Source: Thalassobacillus pellis (GTDB taxonomy: Bacteria > Bacillota > Bacilli > Bacillales > Halobacillaceae). From it: a stretch of 64,000 nt of DNA. Location of the stretch: positions 558,001 to 622,000 of the forward strand of contig NZ_JAFBDO010000002.1 of assembly GCF_016908295.1 (NCBI RefSeq), in the 5' to 3' direction. A model generated the notes under the pieces. The model was not told the DNA's origin. It did not search any database and worked only from the letters and a program-made list of their open reading frames with translations. Shown in pieces: positions 61,724 to 64,000 of the stretch (position 1 is the first letter of the stretch; each line of letters opens with the position of its first letter). Position numbers and translations under genes: made by a program.

Positions 61724-62005
61724 TCAAGACTTCTGGGCCGCTTCATGCAAAACATTCAGTTGTTGTTCAAGGTTATCGAGTAACGCTTTGCCTTCTTCTT
61801 CACTGATCAAATCAAGGCGGACAGCAAAATCTATTTCCCGTGATAAACCGAACATTTGTGTATCTAATACCTCTTCATATAAAGGGCACTGCGGCATCGT
61901 CAGGTTGTCCATTTGCACTTTGATCAACTTTAAGATCTTATCTGCATCAGCCTTAAGAAGGGCATAGGCCTTTTCGCGATGATCCACAGCCAGATCAGAT
62001 AACAT
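61724..62005 (-). CDS. ylaN: YlaN family protein
   Basis: 93-residue helical protein: [24 protein letters not shown] and [18 protein letters not shown]. In Gram-positive bacteria YlaN binds Fe(II) and influences Fur, and it becomes essential under iron limitation. ATG at 62005 has GGAGGGG upstream; the longer frame to 62068 lacks a site and would exceed the family length. Confidence 0.92.
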   Translation of the reverse strand: MLSDLAVDHREKAYALLKADADKILKLIKVQMDNLTMPQCPLYEEVLDTQMFGLSREIDFAVRLDLISEEEGKALLDNLEQQLNVLHEAAQKS

Positions 62006-62169
62006 CAAAATCCCCTCCATTAACAGACTTCTTCTTATAATATTATCGCCTGTCCCGGAAAATTGCAAGATAAGTTATTAGTCTGCTTAAAAAAACACCA
62101 GCATCATTGCGAGGGTGCTGAAAAAAGTCCTTTCTAATCTAAACAAACTTTTAAAGTTTGTTGTTGATT

Positions 62170-62298
62170 CTCACGAATGGCTTAGCGGTGGGTGCTTGCC
62201 GCGGGCACGGCCTCAAGCCTTCTTGGTCAAGAAAATCACTTGACCAAGTTGATCTTCGGCTCGCACTGTTCCCGCAGGCGTCACCACCTAGCGCTCAT
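62170..62298. repeat. imperfect palindromic intergenic repeat, family 1, copy 2
   Basis: Second copy of 9619-9750. Central perfect inverted repeat TTGGTCAAG/CTTGACCAA; outer arms GCGGTGGGTGCTTGCCGCGGG and CCCGCAGGCGTCACCACC inverted with mismatches. Lies in the 396-base gap between ylaN and glsA, which holds no gene or convincing terminator. Confidence 0.78.
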
Positions 62299-62401
62299 AA
62301 TGGAATCCACAGAGGTAAAACGGAAAAGAATTCTAAGACCTTCAGTTATTCAATAGCCTCCATCATCACCAACCTCTCCCTTATCCTGCTTGATTATTTA
62401 C

Positions 62402-63334
62402 TCAGAAGATGGAAAGGTCATAACGGTTTGATAAGAGTTCCAATAATTTCAAACCGACAACGCTGTTCCCTTTTCCATCAAGGGCTGGTCCGTATACAGC
62501 GATTCCACCATAGCCGTTTACCGTTCCCACAACCGCTCCGGAAACACCACTTTTTGCTGGTATTCCTACCTTAATTGCAAATTCTCCTGAGGCGTCATAC
62601 ATACCGCAAGTTACCATAAAGGTCTTGCAAATACGGGCAAGGTGCATCGGGAGAATCCGCCTTCCTGAATCCAGATCCTTTCCTTCATTAGCAAAAATGG
62701 CACCAATTCTTGCAAGCTGCCTGATATTTACTTCGATCGCACATTGTTTCGTATAGGCATCAAGGGTTTCTTCTACGCTTCCTTTGATGACGCCATGCTG
62801 TTTCATATAATAGCAAAGCGAACGATTCAGATGGGCTGATTCATACTCCGAACTCGCCACTTCTGTATTGTAAGTGATCGAGCGATCGTCGGTCATCTCA
62901 TGGATAAAACTTAGCAGACGTCCTACTTTTTCGTCAGGAGTGATTCCATGTATCATATTTGTCACAGCAAGGGCACCCGCGTTAATCATTGGATTCAGGG
63001 GTCTGGAAGGATTATGTGTTTCTAACCGGTAAATCGAATGGAAAGGGTCGCCGCTTGGCTCCATACCCACCCTCTCAAACACATACTCTTCTCCATGATC
63101 CATCAATGCGAGCGCAAGGGATAGAACTTTGGAAATACTTTGCAGGGTAAAGCAGCATACCTCGTTTCCTGCACTGACACTATCGCCATCCAAATCACAT
63201 ATGGCTACTGCCAGATCATCCGGATTCTGTTTGGCAAGTGCCGGAATATAATCCGCTACCTTCCCATCTCTTGCGTAAGGGCGGACATTTTTCAGCCAAT
63301 CTTCTAATATCTCCCTTGTTATGCCTTTTGACAT
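62402..63334 (-). CDS. glsA: glutaminase
   Basis: Hydrolyses glutamine to glutamate and ammonia. 310 residues, serine-beta-lactamase-like fold: QSISKVLSL holds the SxxK nucleophile pair, PSGDPFHSIYRLE, PLNPMINAGALAVTNM and GIPAKSGVSGAVVG are family signatures. Corresponds to ylaM in B. subtilis by position. Divergent from the next gene. Confidence 0.96.
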   Translation of the reverse strand: MSKGITREILEDWLKNVRPYARDGKVADYIPALAKQNPDDLAVAICDLDGDSVSAGNEVCCFTLQSISKVLSLALALMDHGEEYVFERVGMEPSGDPFHSIYRLETHNPSRPLNPMINAGALAVTNMIHGITPDEKVGRLLSFIHEMTDDRSITYNTEVASSEYESAHLNRSLCYYMKQHGVIKGSVEETLDAYTKQCAIEVNIRQLARIGAIFANEGKDLDSGRRILPMHLARICKTFMVTCGMYDASGEFAIKVGIPAKSGVSGAVVGTVNGYGGIAVYGPALDGKGNSVVGLKLLELLSNRYDLSIF

Positions 63335-63369
63335 GATACAGCCTCCTTGTGTGCATTCAGTCGTGATAT

Positions 63370-63398
63370 TTGCTATTCTTGGTTCAGGTGATTATTCT
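63370..63398 (+). promoter_or_regulatory. possible promoter of ylaL
   Basis: TTGCTA (63370-63375), 17 bases, TATTCT (63393-63398); about four of six matches in each box. Confidence 0.3.
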
Positions 63399-63418
63399 AT
63401 CGAAAGGTGGCCGCAGCC

Positions 63419-63907
63419 ATGATTGTCCAAATTAAAGGAAATGTAAAATACCCGATTACCCTTGACCCAACGGTATGGATCTTTGATGATCGAAAAATAT
63501 CTTTTGAAGAAGCCTTCGGAAATGCTGATGAAAAGGATTCTTCAGAAAATGATTTAGAAAAAGCCTCCATGCGCTGGGATAGAGAAATTTATCAGCAAAA
63601 AATTAATCCGCCTGTTAATAAAAGCATATCCCGTTTTGAAAAAGAAAAAATCCTAAAAGGTACATACCTGATTCCATTAAAGCCGTTCGTTGCTACCAGT
63701 GAACCTGATAGAAACAGTGACTCCATTACGTTAGTGACGAACGAAGGGGATGTCGAAATTACGATTTCTCAAATGCAGCAAAGTCTTGCGCTTTTTTCAG
63801 AAGCAGGTAAGCCACTGAAGGAAAATGGTCCGATTCATATTTATTTTGAAGACGAATCCAACAAAGACAAGCCGATTAAAGGTGTACAACAAATTATTTT
63901 TCATTAA
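63419..63907 (+). CDS. ylaL: YlaL-like protein
   Basis: 162 residues from the ATG at 63419 (MIVQIKGNVKYPITLDPTVW), with AAAGGTGG 8 bases upstream; an in-frame GTG at 63407 is part of that site. Soluble and acidic, contains WIFDDRKISFEEAF and GTYLIPLKPFV. Similar proteins beside ylaM/ylaN in Bacilli are sometimes labelled peptidyl-prolyl isomerases, for which I see no motif. Named by position; function unknown. Confidence 0.75.
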   Translation: MIVQIKGNVKYPITLDPTVWIFDDRKISFEEAFGNADEKDSSENDLEKASMRWDREIYQQKINPPVNKSISRFEKEKILKGTYLIPLKPFVATSEPDRNSDSITLVTNEGDVEITISQMQQSLALFSEAGKPLKENGPIHIYFEDESNKDKPIKGVQQIIFH

Positions 63908-63912
63908 CAGCC

Positions 63913-63958
63913 AGACTAACCCACGAGACTTCGTTCTCGTGGGTTAGTCTCTTTAGTT
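63913..63958 (+). terminator. terminator after ylaL
   Basis: Perfect 15-base arms AGACTAACCCACGAG/CTCGTGGGTTAGTCT with an 8-base loop (63913-63950), then CTTTAGTTT. Confidence 0.88.
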
Positions 63959-64000
63959 TCAAGCTGGATTATGCTGGCTGACTCTTTGAGCATTCCTTAG

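Noticed and set aside
62085-62130. Possible terminator between ylaN and glsA
   Set aside because: T-rich flanks are present but the arms pair over only about four consecutive bases.

Overview
The window reads as one chromosomal block from a low-GC, endospore-forming Firmicute of the Bacillaceae, closest in flavour to the Halobacillus/Virgibacillus/Oceanobacillus group (inference from protein similarity, acidic tails and repeat types; the genus cannot be fixed from this sequence). The sporulation genes spoIIGA, sigE, sigG, spoVD, spoVE, ylbJ and ylbO/gerR, together with sepF, divIVA and a caa3 oxidase operon, exclude most other lineages. MurE carries the DNPR motif of meso-diaminopimelate-adding enzymes. 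Gene order follows the Bacillus subtilis ylaL-to-ileS interval almost gene for gene, drawn here in reverse, so most genes lie on the minus strand.

Layout, left to right. 1-2500: 5' part of ileS with an Ile T-box leader. 2567-6611: divIVA, ylmH, ylmG, sepF, ylmE, ylmD and ylmC (cell division and polarity). 6902-9450: sigG, sigE and spoIIGA (sporulation sigma cascade). 9451-10172: repeat-filled spacer. 10173-15485: ftsZ, ftsA, sbp, ylxX, ylxW, divIB. 15987-28646: spoVE, murD, mraY, murF, murE, spoVD, pbpB, ftsL, rsmH, mraZ (the dcw cluster). 28944-31921: bshC (bacillithiol), a DUF3397 membrane protein, panE. 32094-41231: the ylbP-to-ylbH interval, with rpmF, tmcAL, ylbL, ylbK, ylbJ, coaD and rsmD. 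41702-46779: small conserved genes ylbG, ylbF(ricF), ylbE, ylbD, ylbC, ylbB and two less known ones. 46914-49731: an AI-2E family permease and two acetyltransferases. 49850-56373: DUF420 protein, ctaG, ctaF, ctaE, ctaD, ctaC, ctaB. 56850-63907: pyc, ftsW, ylaN, glsA, ylaL.

Differences from the B. subtilis order are informative. murG and murB are absent between spoVE and divIB and only about 500 bp of apparently non-coding DNA is left. murF sits between murE and mraY. ctaA is absent between pyc and ctaB, although a promoter region with two ResD-like boxes remains. A crotonase-fold gene lies between ylbO and rpmF. Three families of short palindromic intergenic repeats are present, each at two separate sites (one also has a truncated tandem copy).

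Regulatory signals that can be read directly include the ileS T-box, a GTGGN ladder upstream of mraZ (MraZ operator), a sigma-H-like promoter whose predicted transcript would begin with a nested palindrome upstream of ftsA, a long-spacer spoIIG-type promoter, a sigma-F/G-like sigG promoter, a sigma-K-like ylbD promoter, and a hairpin that buries the spoVE ribosome-binding site. I found no tRNA, rRNA, CRISPR array, prophage or insertion sequence. No clearly new multi-gene system was found. The best candidates for new biology are the ftsA leader element, the 109-residue Cys-tailed protein facing ricF, and the repeat families.
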